Assembly (NCBI GenBank): GCA_944472135.2 | Contig: OX235270.1 | Coordinates: 43,586,352 to 43,650,351 of the forward strand | Source of the DNA: Trichobilharzia regenti | Lineage: Eukaryota > Platyhelminthes > Trematoda > Strigeidida > Schistosomatidae | Direction: 5' to 3' | Length of the DNA: 64,000 bases | In this document: in pieces, positions 12,992 through 27,000 of the stretch | Layout of the letters: each line of letters starts with the position of its first letter | Position numbering within the stretch: position 1 is the stretch's first letter | Translations under genes and position numbers: made by a program | The notes under the pieces: generated by a model | What the model saw: the letters and a program-made list of their open reading frames with translations, nothing else | What the model was told of the DNA's origin: nothing | The model's database searches: none

Positions 12992-15678
12992 AGGTCTACA
13001 TCCTATACTTTATTGATCACCATTTCTTAAGACCTGTGAAGAAAAACTCCATATTGACATACACACAGCTAGACGTTGGGAGAAAAGGTGATATTCAGTG
13101 ATGGTAAAATTCATTGGTTGTACATGCTGGGTACTATACGACACTGGATTTTTTCACCACACATTAAGACGATTACAGAAACAGCGGACTTGATGACGCC
13201 ATAACTGGAGAAGGTGTGGAAAGAGGGCAAAGTACCTGAGGATTGGAAGAAAGGATACTTATTCAAACTACCAAAGAAAGGAGACTTAAGTCAATGCAAA
13301 AACTGGAGTGGAATTGTGCTCCTGTCCATCCCAAGAAAAATACTAAGCCGCATCATCCTGGAGAGAATCAAACACGCCGCCATGGATGGAAAACTTCGAC
13401 CGGAACAAGCTGGATTTAGGAGAAACAAGTCATGTAATCATCAAATCGCCACACTACGGACCATCATTCAACAAAGCTTGGAATATCAGTCACCTCTCTA
13501 TCTCACTCAACTTCATCGACTTTGAAAAGGCCTTCGATAGCGCAGCGTCGATCGAGAGGTCATTTGACAACTACTTCGCTACTACCAAGCGGTCCCATCG
13601 ACAATTATACATCTCATCCAACAGTTATACGACAATTCTGAATGCCAAGTAATCCACAACTAGGAACTTACGGAAGCCTTCGAAGTGACGACGGGAGTGA
13701 GATAAGGCTGTCTACTGTCGCCAATGATCTTCCTGATTGCAGTAGATTGGATAATGAGACAGAAAACGGCCAATGAGGAAACAGGCATTAAATGGACTCA
13801 CACAAAGACAAACTTGAAGGATCTGAACTTCGCCCTTGATGACATATATATGTCTGATTTCCCACAAACTGGAAGATATGTAAGTGAAAAGCAACAAGCT
13901 GGATGAAGAAGCATCCAGAGAAAATAGGACTTCAGGTGAACATAGATAAAACAGAGGTGATGAAGATTCCTGGCCAACACCAACAACCACAGCCACAGAA
14001 ACAACAACAGACAGCATAAATGGGAGGAACCTGAAAGAAACAACCTCCTCTACCTACCGACCTATCTGGGAGGCTTCGTTTCAACTACAGGCGGACGGAA
14101 GTGACGAGGATATCAAAGCCAGAATCGGAAAAGCAAGACAACCTTTCATTACTCTCAACAAGTCTGTGTGGAGGTCAACAGCCCCACTACTCAGCCCGAA
14201 AAATAACATCCGGAGTTTCAACTCCAATGTGAAGTCAGTCAGTGGTACTCACTATACGGATCAGAGACTTGCACTGCGCGTTGCAAACAGCATCACAAAC
14301 AAACTTCAGACCTTCATTAACAGTTGTCTTCGCTCAATACCACTCAAGATCAGATGGCCAGCCAGAAAAGATCAGCAACATGCAGGGATCTTCGGCATTG
14401 AGCGAACCAACACAGCAGGAACCGATTGTGAAACAAATAGGCAGGAAGAAATCGAGATGGATTGGCTGGTCATACGCTGAGGAAACCATCAAGTGACATC
14501 ACTAGACAAACCATCGCTCGAGTGGAACTCGGAAGGGAGGAGGGCGGCGAGTTGGTCGTCAGTGATAGGGTGGGGGGGGGGGAACTTGGAGGAGGTTATA
14601 TGAAGAGGAGACGAAAGTGTGTGGGCAGACTTGGAGCGGGGTGGAAATGTTGGCAGAGAACCGAAGGCAATGGAGACGCACAGCTGAAGCCTTGTTCCTC
14701 TAGGAATTAAAGGATATAATAATAATAATAATTCATTTCAAGTAAGCAAACTATGGTAAACAGCGAGCAACTATTCAGTCAGATAAACAACAATGAACAC
14801 AAATTTAATTTAACTTATTTAGAGTACTCATCTGATTTCATAAATAATACTGAACATAAAATAAACGTGAATACTTAAGTAGTAGCACTATTAATAAGAT
14901 ACAACTAACAACACATGACTTCTTACTTCAAGTCAAAACACAGAGATTTGTGGATAAAGACGAAAGGATACCTTCTCTACGATGAAATGATGAATTAATT
15001 TTAAGAAAGGCATTAATTCATTCAATTACCACTTCTACACTGTATTTAGGCTTAAACAACACCATGTTCTCATGTTATCACACCATCTCTTCAACTGTAT
15101 GCTTCTGTGCCTAATAAGAAAATAATGTCGAGAACTGTGATTTATTACTATAACTATAAAACTTGGGCACTGTGGTAGAGTATAATTCCATTATAGATAA
15201 GATTTTATTTTGATAAATCGCACAGTGTTTACAGTTATATGAACTGATAACGTTTCGAGCACAAACTATTGCTCATAATCATATCAAGTTACTCACACAA
15301 CTTTGATCTCTCATTTATATACATATGTGGAATGGATTAGATATTGGATTAAAAATCAATGTGAGATAATGTACATTCAGAAATAATCGTACGAGTGTTG
15401 TTGATCAATTGCAATTAGATGGGAAAATTGGACGAGTGTTTTTACAGTCATAATAAGCTGCTTGTTAGAATGTGGTTTATTACACATGAATATCCTTAGT
15501 TGAACAAAGTTTTCTTTCTAAACCTTTACGACAGTAGGACCAACATTTATTCAAATGTTCTGATATTCATTGAATATTCCCTTGATTTTTACTGGTCCTT
15601 CGAATTGAAAAGGAAACTTGCAACAAAGTAGGTAGATACTGTAGGTTTATTAAGCCATTTTATTCGTAAGTGGGAGTT

Positions 15679-15720
<42 letters not shown>

Positions 15721-18700
15721 GTTAAGATCATGGAAGGATAATACAGCAAATTACTTGTCATATTTTATGGTTTTTAAGAATGATAATTTGCATGACCGTC
15801 TACTACTAATCTAATGTCAACCCGCCTGTTTAACCAATTATACCTCCGTAAACACCTACCACCTAGGGCTAGGCTTAGCACATGTGCTTGCTTTCATACT
15901 CTTCACCATGTATGTGAATGTAATTCAGATAAAAGATTTCGATCTACATGTTAATAGTATTCAGTGCGTTATTGTTTTTGTTTGAAAAACTATTTTTTTT
16001 ATCTACGGGCATTGTGGCAAAGTAATATAATAATTTAATAAAGAGAATTACCATTGTTATGCGCAACAATATGTGCACTATGGTAGTAAATGTAACTCCT
16101 CACTGGCTATGTATAATTTACTAGTGTTTCGATCATAATTAATTCTTCCTAATCACATGATTATAAAAAATTATGTTATTAATTCAGTCGGTAACAATAT
16201 TTACTAGTAGTCCAAATGTGACCTTGTTCAGTTTATTTTTGCGCCATTATTTAGTGGTGTGTACTTGCAGCACTTTTAACCGATAAAAACGTTCTACAAA
16301 AAAGCATTCAGTCTATTGATGTATGTAATACTATGAAATCTCATGAAAATTCTAATCAATGGCATCACCATTATAATAGAGATCATTAAGGCGTTTGAGC
16401 AACTTTTAATGATGCAAAAAAGATGAACGGCGTATACAATAAAAAGAAAAAAAATTAAGTGGAAATACGAATTACAGCGAATTGTCTAACACATTCGATA
16501 CAGTGACATAAATTCAGTTGAGAGGAAACAATACAGTGCAACTATAAAATCAAAGTGTAGCAAATAAAAATATGTTAAAAAAAAAGCTACAGGTGTGTTG
16601 TTCTGCAAAGAAATTTCACAAGTAACGCATGAGGATGGATGATATAGCTAGACGAATGAATATTCTAAGAAATAAGAAATTATGTAGGAATGACAAAACG
16701 ATAGATAACTAACGAGAAATCCAGTAATAATGTGATTATTTCGACTTAACTAGTTTGTAACCAAAATTTTCTGTAAGCCACAGGTTAGAGGAGACGGTTG
16801 AAGAGAAGCCGCCTGCTTTTACTTTATTGAAGTGAGTAAAAAGAAAAATGTGCAGACTTGGAGAAATTTCGGTGACAGACTCTGGCAATTTAATCACTTC
16901 TACTCTGAGGTGCCATTAAAAAGTGTATGAGGGTAACGCTGTAATCTCATAGTGTTAATTTCTGTATTCTTTATAGGCAATAAGCTGCCCCCCCCCGCCC
17001 CCCACCAATGCTTTTTGACATAATAGGAGCAAGAAGGGTTGCTTATTTCACGTTCTAATGCATTTGAATATGCACTCGTTATGCAATCAAGTTAAGAGTG
17101 CAAATATTGTTGGTAGCTTTAAATATGAACATCAAATCTTAATAATTTGGTTTCTGTAGTCAAAAAAGTAAGAACGAACTTAGTGAAAATAGAATTATTT
17201 ATCAAAAACAAAGTACCGAAAAACACTTAAATAGTACACATATGCAGTCTATCTTCTCAGTCACATGATATACACAAAAGTGAAGAAAATTTCTGCAGAA
17301 TTTAACCAGCAGAGAAAAAAACTACTACTAAATATCAAGTACCGTAGTAATATTACTATTATATCATTTCATTCCTAGAGGAACAAGGCTTCAGCTGTGC
17401 GTCTCCATTGCCTTCGGTTCTCTGCCAACATTTCCACCCCGCTCCAAGTCTGCCCACACACTTTCGTCTCCTCATCATATAACCTCCTCCAAGTTCCCCC
17501 CCCCACCCTATCACTGACGACCAACTCGCCGCCCTCCTCCCTTCCGAGTTCCACTCGAGTGATGGTTTGTCTAGTGATGTCACTTGATGGTTTCCTCAGC
17601 GTATGGCCAGCCAATCCATCTCGATTTCTTCCTGCCTATTTGTTTCACAATCGGTTCCTGCTGTGTTGGTTCGCTCAATGCCGAAGATCCCTGCATGTTG
17701 CTGATCTTTTCTGGCTGGCCATCTGATCTTGAGTGGTATTGAGCGAAGACAACTGTTAATGAAGGTCTGAAGTTTGTTTGTGATGCTGTTTGCAACGCGC
17801 AGTGCAAGTCTCTGATCCGTATAGTGAGTACCACTGACTGACTTCACATTGGAGTTGAAACTCCGGATGTTATTTTTCGGGCTGAGTAGTGGGGCTGTTG
17901 ACCTCCACACAGACTTGTTGAGAGTAATGAAAGGTTGTCTTGCTTTTCCGATTCTGGCTTTGATATCCTCGTCACTTCCGTCCGCCTGTAGTTGAAACGA
18001 AGCCTCCCAGATAGGTCGGTAGGTAGAGGAGGTTGTTTCTTTCAGGTTCCTCCCATTTATGCTGTCTGTTGTTGTTTCTGTGGCTGTGGTTGTTGGTGTT
18101 GGCCAGGAATCTTCATCACCTCTGTTTTATCTATGTTCACCTGAAGTCCTATTTTCTCTGGATGCTTCTTCATCCAGCTTGTTGCTTTTCACTTACATAT
18201 CTTCCAGTTTGTGGGAAATCAGACATATATATGTCATCAAGGGCGAAGTTCAGATCCTTCAAGTTTGTCTTTGTGTGAGTCCATTTAATGCCTGTTTCCT
18301 CATTGGCCGTTTTCTGTCTCATTATCCAATCTACTGCAATCAGGAAGATCATTGGCGACAGTAGACAGCCTTATCTCACTCCCGTCGTCACTTCGAAGGC
18401 TTCCGTAAGTTCCTAGTTGTGGATTACTTGGCATTCAGAATTGTCGTATAACTGTTGGATGAGATGTATAATTGTCGATGGGACCGCTTGGTAGTAGCGA
18501 AGTAGTTGTCAAATGACCTCTCGATCGACGCTGCGCTATCGAAGGCCTTTTCAAAGTCGATGAAGTTGAGTGAGATAGAGAGGTGACTGATATTCCAAGC
18601 TTTGTTCAAGCCGTAGTAATACATCTTACTTAAATTATATTTCCTTTGTCAGTCAATGAGATATAATCTCAAATACACATTTTCTTATCTTTTCTAAATG

Positions 18701-21700
18701 CACAAGTGACTTCTGCAAGTGCATTATAGTTGTATTTATACTATTTACAGATATCTTCAGGCTATTGTCAGCCAATATTTCCCTAATTATTAAAAATACA
18801 GATTGTTGTCACTACATTATAACTGAAAGTGTGCTGAGTAAATTTTATTATCTACACTAAGTGAAAATAGCCATAATTCTAGTTAATAAACGCTTAAAAA
18901 TGTTTTGTGAATATTATTTGAGTGAAGAATTAAAGAAATCCTTTGTAAATAAAAAAATCGAATTCGAAAAATCTCCATTTTTCTTAGGAGTACTGCATAT
19001 CAATATGAAAAATAAAGTCAACTTTGACTGCTTAACACACTGACTATGGATTTTGCATTACAAATTATTTTGAAAAAGGGTGGTTTGACACACTTAAAGG
19101 TATTTTATTTTACTACTCAAGAAGTAGTTTGATAATAGGCAAAGCGAATTTCCTCGAAATCAATCCAGTGACTGGCAGTAAGTACACCAGGAATATTTGA
19201 TCGCTTGTCACAAATTATTTTACGCTTATAACTAATTCTAGAACCTTTTTCTGAACGCCTTAAACAAAGTCTCGAGTATGCTTTTAATTAAAAATAGGAT
19301 GACACTTGGCTTATATTCATTTTAAGAATGAGTTGTGGAGTGATCGATCATATATATGTTCAAGAAATAACCTTGGTCCAAATGATTAGTAATCATTTCC
19401 AGTATGATTTGTATGTCTTTTACCTTCAAATGATGTACTTTTGAATTTATGTGCTGTTTAAAGTAGACTATATATCGCGTAAGCTAACTGGTCAAATCTG
19501 AATTTATAGATTCATTAACAACATACCTGATTAGTCAGTTAGTTAGTCTTAATGCCAACAGAAAAATCAATCCGTAAATAAGAAACAGAATAAACTATGA
19601 AAGAAGTACAGTAGAAATACTGCTTTGAATAGTGAGATCAAATCAGGAATTCAGACTATAGCGTACAGGTTATACAATGTCTATAGTACATTGAATGAGG
19701 TAGCTTTTTTTTTAGCATATTTAGTATCATATAACCTCTGTGTTTACCGTGTGGGAATACCTCTACTTTAAATTAACGAGATCAGGCATTCTAAACGAAT
19801 GTAGGTAAAGAATCACGAAGCAAGTAATATGAAAAAAGTGAAGCATTTTTGCGCTGGGAAACTGATTGAACGGGTAGTCCAATAATGAAGAATATCAGGT
19901 GTCTACATGTCACAAGTCTGACTACATGATCCAGCAGCAAATTATACACCACAGTTTAACTAATAGAGAGCCAGTCATTCCCATTCTATACCGTTTCTGA
20001 AGTTTTGATGTGGTTTTGTTCTCTGAGCTGGATGGTTAGTTTGCGAAGCTTTCATCGCCCTACTGGGTGACATCTTCAGCGCATACTTCAATTTGAAGAC
20101 TTCAAATTGAAGTATGCGCTGAAGATGTCACCCAGTAGGGCGATGAAAGCTTCGCAAACTAACCATCCAGCTCAGAGAACAAAACCACATCAAAATTATC
20201 CACCTGAGCTACAAATCTTCCCTATCATACCGTTTCTGAAGTCCTAACAACTTACACTGAGTAGAGTGTGCAATATATATTTCTCAAATGAGATTTGTCT
20301 TCCTATATATGCATCTTACCACAGAGTTTAAGCTGAAAGTGTACGGGAGAAAACTGCTTATCATAAATCATGAGATAAACGATTAACACTGAGATTTATA
20401 TGATTTACAACGAATACAGATGATGTTTAAATAATGATATGAAATATGTGAGAGGAACCCGGATACTTTATTCACATGAGAATATTGAAAACAAACCTAC
20501 ACACAATTATCGGAAATACACAATGCAATTTTCAATTTATTGCGGCGATAAATAAATAAATAAATAAAAGAACTATGATGAAACAGAAAAGTAGCAACAG
20601 AAAATAAGTAAATCAAATAGTGTTTAACACGCATCTTGTTTTAATCTACAGGACAACAACAATTTCCCGTATACTATTAAATAGGCGAATTCGTCCATGT
20701 TGAAGATCTTACCTATAAAATGATCCGAGAAAATTCGCAGAGCTAAGGTTGAAATCGTTAAGAGAGATTGTACAACAAAATATAAGCAACGAGTCATTCA
20801 ATGACCACAACAAATCTATTTGCGGAAAGTGAGACTTCAGTCGGCTCAACAGTTTACCTGTTCACAGTTTACTGACAACAGTTTTTTTTCTCATTTAGTT
20901 ATTCTCTCCCGTATATTGTAACTTGTAGTTTCGTATATTGTTTCATCTCTCAACACTTCTGTGTATGCTAACTTGATTAGTTTCAAGGATACGTCAAGAA
21001 GGCTCACTAAACTTCACAGTTTCAAATAAAGTTCTTCGAAAACGCTACCCTGAATAGGTCAAGGAGGTACTCCTTCTTTCACAAGTGCGACCATCGTAAT
21101 TTTTTACAACCCTCTTGTTCACAGCTAGAAAAATATACCAGTAAGTTGGGTGGGTATTCGAATGAAGCCGTCAAAAAAATTCAGGATATAACTGCCATTA
21201 AATTTTAATACTACAATATTAATGACGATGTTTGTAACGCGATAGAGATCAGATTATGGTCAGTCAACTACAATTCGACTTAACTATGAAAATTAAAAAA
21301 AAAAAACTTTAAAAGATTTTGCAACATCACAAACAACGAGTGGCCGTCTGTGTTCGTGAAAACAGATAATATGGGTCTGGCTGAGTAAACTTGAAAACAA
21401 CTTAAAACAATTCATGGACTAAATAAAAACAACAATTTGAAGGGAAATACAGCCTACATTACAATGAACGTTGAAAGTCTCTGGAAAATAAATATACTCA
21501 TCCACGAGTCACTGAGTGAATCCATGAGTGTTTTAAAAATATTTCACTGCATTAAATAATGCATACAACAACAACCGATAATTTTTAAAAAGTATGCGTA
21601 CCAACCTGCCGTATCCACATGGGAATGTAACCACATATTCTTCATCATGACTTAACAATGATATAACAGCTGAACCAACCATTTCTACAGCTATACTTAA

Positions 21701-24008
21701 GCCAAGAAATTTTGACTTTGTCCACAAATGTCCATCTACTGCTATGCGCTTGTTGACATGCTCAGCGTAGAAAGCTGATATAGGCGGATGATGTGATACC
21801 TGGAAAAGAAAGTTTTCAAAAAGCAGTAAATATTCATTTGTGCATGCATAGTATTACATTTTCAAGGATTGGTGACATGTAGTAATGAGCTTCACACTAA
21901 AAACAGAAATATATGACAGAAATAGAATATGTGAAATATACTTTTCATCTACACTAGATATTCAATGAATAATGTCGCACTGGTGACATACAACAACTAC
22001 AAGAAGTAACTAATTACTGGACTACTAATCATACAGTCTTGTGCGTTGGTGGCATAGCAGTTAGGACGCTCGCCGATCATGCACATGGTCTGGGGTTCGA
22101 TCCCCGGCCGACGAACTCCTTCACCTCACTCAGCCAGAAGTAAAGCTGGTAAAGAGGAAAAGTTGGGCATGAGGCTAGCAACCCCAACCTGCAAAATAGA
22201 CACTGCTACGGAAACTTCAAACAACTAGCCTGAAGCCCTATGTTTCACTGGGGAACGTGGAGGAAAGAAAAAAACTCATACAGTCATGACAAGGATATTT
22301 TTTCTAATAATATTATGGACCATTTCGATGTTCTACAACCCATCCCAAATCCCAAGTAACAAAGTCGAACAAAACTGTTCTTTTTTATTATTTTTTTATT
22401 ACAGCTTGATTCCACACTGTATTTTTGGTACAAGTATGGAATTTTCAGCATATGATATCGGTAGCCCAAATTTTGCAGGCCGACTATAGATATCAGGTGT
22501 GGATCGGGAGAGGATCGAACTCCGGACAATGTGCATGATCGGCGAGAGTCCTAACCGCTGTGCCACCGACTCACAAGCTGGGGGAGACGTCGAATGACAT
22601 CACGCACAATGCAGGCCATCGACCAAGTGGAACCCGAATGGAAAATGACGACTGAGGTGTAGTCGGTCCGAGGGTGGCACGGAGATTAGACAATATGGAC
22701 AACCGTGAGATCAACTAAAGAAGTAAGCAGAAAATAGAACAAAGTGGAGAGGTGCTGCTGAAGCCCTATGTTCCACTCGGGACTCAGCTAGGAACAATAA
22801 TGATACTACATGCAAATCGTTACCTCAGATTCAGGAGGCATAACGATTGATCGCCATTCAACTCTTTACCCATTTCCGATGTTATCAGGAGAAATCCAAA
22901 GACCATGACTCAGTCTGAGGGTAAGAATTGACGCGGTACTGTACTGCATTGCTGATTAAATCTGCTAACCGCCTTCCTTCAGCACATCGAAATTTTACGT
23001 CAACCCTATTTAGTAGTCGGACTGACCTGTGTTGATATCAGTGGTACTGTAATATTCTTTTCTACGACCACACTCTATTAAGAATAAGAATGACGATCAG
23101 TACAAACCATCACACCTTACATTATTACCATCGTCGAATTATCACAATGTTTGATAACAGACGACATGGAAGCATATCGTTCTGACTGTTTTACGTGAAA
23201 ACTATTTACTGGTGCCTTCATAAAGTGTATTTACTAACAATGCTCGTGGACTCATGTTCTTATGAATCTATAATCCATCCTTTGCTAATACTGTTCAGGT
23301 CAACAACTTTTTACAAAGCTTACAGTGAATATACTCTTCTCAGTTTCAATTATATCTGTCAGTCATAGCTTATTCCATGATGACAGTTGAAATTCATTTC
23401 CAAGTTAGGGATAAAAGCTAACGGACACTTCGAATATTCATTCTTCCACTAGCCAAGGTTATATACAGCTTACAATCACACGCTATGGAGTTCATGAGCA
23501 AACCATTGTTGCACCTGGAGTCATATAAGATATAATTATTAGAAAAAGAGCAAACGCTTTATCATGAAAAATCCTACGAGAGATAGATAACTAGCCCAAC
23601 TAATTTTACTCAGTTTGAAAAAGGCAGATTTCATATAATCGAAAGCTTATGACAGTAAAAAGAACACATTAAAAATTAACTGTGAATAATGAAATCATAG
23701 TAAAAACACATGAAAAAGCTTAGGCTGAGTACAATACACATGATAAAACCATTGTTCAAGCTATTTTAGGTAGATCGATGATAAATAAAAATAATGATTA
23801 AGTATAGTTTCATAGCAGAGTAAATTTGCTTGCCATAGGAACACAATGACAAAAATTATTCACCGATGACGTTCCAGTCCGTCTGCTGCTTAGGAGGTGT
23901 GAATTTAATGAGTACTAAACAGGCGTACACTTCACTCCGTGATGGAAAGGAGAAAATAGCAATAGTTGTAAATAGTTATCAAATGTAAATTCTGGCGGAA
24001 AAAATCAC

Positions 24009-24059
<51 letters not shown>

Positions 24060-27000
24060 AATACAATCAAATCACAAATGACACTGATTCAACAGTGAAA
24101 CAGTGTATGAGATAGTAACACCACTTAGCATAATTAAGACTAGGAATGAATAGATTTAAGTCACAGTGTGTCTCCAACTTTCAACCATTTCATTGAGAAA
24201 GCAATTCTACAAAAGTGCTGACCCGTTACTATCTATTATAGTAACACACATTAACAAAGTTGACACGGGATCTGAAATATTTTCATCATCCATTGAAAAA
24301 GTTTTTGGCAAAGAAAATTTATATTCATCGATATGTAAAGAACAAAAATTGGTTGAAAGATCAAAATCACCGGTAAACTAACATCGCCGAAATGGCTCTT
24401 TGTTTTTTTCACCTAAGTAAACAGTGCATATGCATGCGCACGTAAACAGTATTGAAGAAATACCAAGGTGCATCTGAATAAAAGATTGAATAATATACGC
24501 CATCAAGTGAAAATGATTCGCTTCGACATTTGCATACAACTTTATTTTCCCACCATTTATACACTAGTTACTTCTTATATATATATAATAGTCCTATTTG
24601 CCATCAAATATGACCACTAAACTCTGCATCACTGATCAGGAGGCACACCTTGCAACAACTTTTTACATTCGCCAAGTACGAAACACACAGACCTGACTTA
24701 GGAAATATGCAGTATCACACCATTTGTTAAGTGGATCCTTGAGCTGAGGACAGAGGTTCTTTGATCAGATTACTTCCAGGGAAGCATGCAATGAATAAAA
24801 CACATGTGTAAGTGTGACCTTCGATAATGTAAGAGTAATTGAAGATACAAATCGGAGCAACAACAGTTAGCGGACCGCTGAGTGGTGGTCATTATAAAAT
24901 TCATGTATTCCTATTTAAAAAAATATATTCTAGATTTATATATTTGACCACAGTATATTGCCTTTGAAATATTACATAGGATTATGTATCACATAAGAAC
25001 AGAAGAAAGGTAAAATTTGCATTGCAGTTGCTTAATAACGGTGAATAAAACAGAAACAAGAGAAAGGATAACAATGAGGACAACAGTAATGGAAATCAAT
25101 CTTTTCAACAGGAAAGGAGACGTTTGCATGACAACAAGAATGAAGTATGTAGGTGACGGTGAAAATGTTATCTTGGTTTCGTAGTCGAATGTTGATATAA
25201 ACAGACAGTTGGGAAATATTTATCTCACTTCAACATTAGGCATAAGAGCGTAAACCTAAAAAAGCAGTTTATTGTCCGTAAAAATCCTTACTGGCAAGAA
25301 CCTTACCAATACAACAATTATATAATATTTAATTAGGCTTAAGAAAGAGGTTAAAATGATTACTATCAAATCAAATAAGAAATTCACACTCAAAGACTGA
25401 GGGTTAAAGTACATGTAAACAAGATAAAACTTGATTTGTGTGAACTTTTAAATTTGTGTAGGGTGGAAAAAGGCACCATCAAATTAATCACTAATGTGTG
25501 TGTGCATATTTAAAGGAGGTTAAGCGTCGGACAAAGCTACATTTTCAATTTCTAAAGGTCGAATGCACTTAAATATGATATGAAAAAGTGCCATAATTTT
25601 TAATTTAATACAATAATAAATGTCAATTTTAAAACGAAAAAAAAAGAGTATCAGAGACTCACTTGTTCGGCTAAGAAAACAACAGAATCCACTGGTGCCC
25701 ATGGAACGGGACCAGAATGACATAAATCAGTCCTTTGATTCCCTGAGGACGTGGTTGATTCTTTTCCACTTTCAATAGACACAGGCCAATAACAACGAAA
25801 TATTTCACCCAAAGTAGGATTATACGGTTTTTTAGCAACTGATGATCGTCTGCCTGCATGAAATGCCGATAAATACCAACGTAGACAGGCAACCATACGA
25901 TCACGCGGTGTTGGAGCATCAGGAATGACAGCCCATAAGTCAGCATGTGCTAAAAAATCTGCATACATTTCTAGTGTAGAACGACGTTCGAGAATAAATG
26001 TCGGTAGGGTGATCCTAGTCAGGTCCATTCCAATCCGAAGTTGAGAAAGTAGATGTGTAATCACAGATCCATGGGACTGTACAGAGCCCACTTTATTGTA
26101 TGAAAAGTAATAAATACATATGACAAAACTAAATTCCTTGTGAAAAATGTATGAAGGTGAACTACTACACTGAAAACTAACTAAATTTTGTCAACAGTGT
26201 CTTGATCCCACAGCGGAAAACCGTATTGATGTAAGAAGCTCAATCACATACTTACAAAACAACAGGTGTCACTTGAAATTTGCAATAACTTCTGCTTCTT
26301 CAACAGTGCGACTACCTAGATGAATGCTTACTGAAACTAATATGCTGACAAACCACTTAAATAATAAAGCGTCTCAATCATATATATTAGGAATTTATTC
26401 ACTATAACCATTTCGAAATCTCATAGTGATATTTAATATTTTTTAAGAAAAGTACCATGAGTAGAGTTTAGGAGCAGTGGTAGGATATAAATCGATATTG
26501 GACAAGTGAAATAATATCCGAGAAAAAGGCACCCTAATTAGCTCCCAGGATAGACGACTGGAAAGTTGGAAAGAACACTTTGAGAAGCAACTCAATTCGC
26601 CTTCAGCCACGCTCAACTTACTCAGCAACCAACACCTCCCTGAATGGGATATAGATACAGGTCCTCCGTTCATAACTGGGGATTACAAAAGCTTTCATTA
26701 GTCTAAAACGACGCAACATAGCGGGACCCGACAGAATGACTCCAGGTGTTTAAGGATGGCGGAAACAGTTTACTGTCTGCGCCAACTAAGGTATTAGGCG
26801 GCGTCCAGGAATCAGAAGAAGTCCCTTCGGACTGGTGTAAGTTATTGATTATTCCAACATACAAGAAGAGAGACAAGTCTTCCCGTGATGTTCACAGGTG
26901 GATTAGCTTGACCAATGTGGTATCTGGAGTTCTAGGTTCAATAATCATGCATAGACTAAGTGGTCCTCGAGAGGAACAAACACGAGAGAACTAGCCAGAC

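Noticed and set aside
13712..14043. Open frames opposite the RTE-A copies (also at 18033-18364)
   Set aside because: They are antisense shadows of the RTE-A coding region, repeated because the element is repeated.
13471..18610. Inverted segmental duplication
   Set aside because: The similarity stops exactly at the element ends, and the right copy has its own target-site duplication, so two insertions explain it better.
20110..20150. Active hammerhead ribozyme in the palindrome arms (CTGAAGA...GATGAAAG)
   Set aside because: CUGANGA and GAAA are present at plausible spacing, but an extra U follows the first core, stem II begins with a mismatch and no NUH cleavage triplet follows stem III. It could be a relic of a Penelope-type hammerhead, but I cannot support it.
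22045..22120. tRNA gene
   Set aside because: A and B boxes are clear, but the sequence does not fold as a full tRNA, has a fused tail and target duplications, and recurs at 34.7, 38.2 and 63.6 kb. It is a SINE head.
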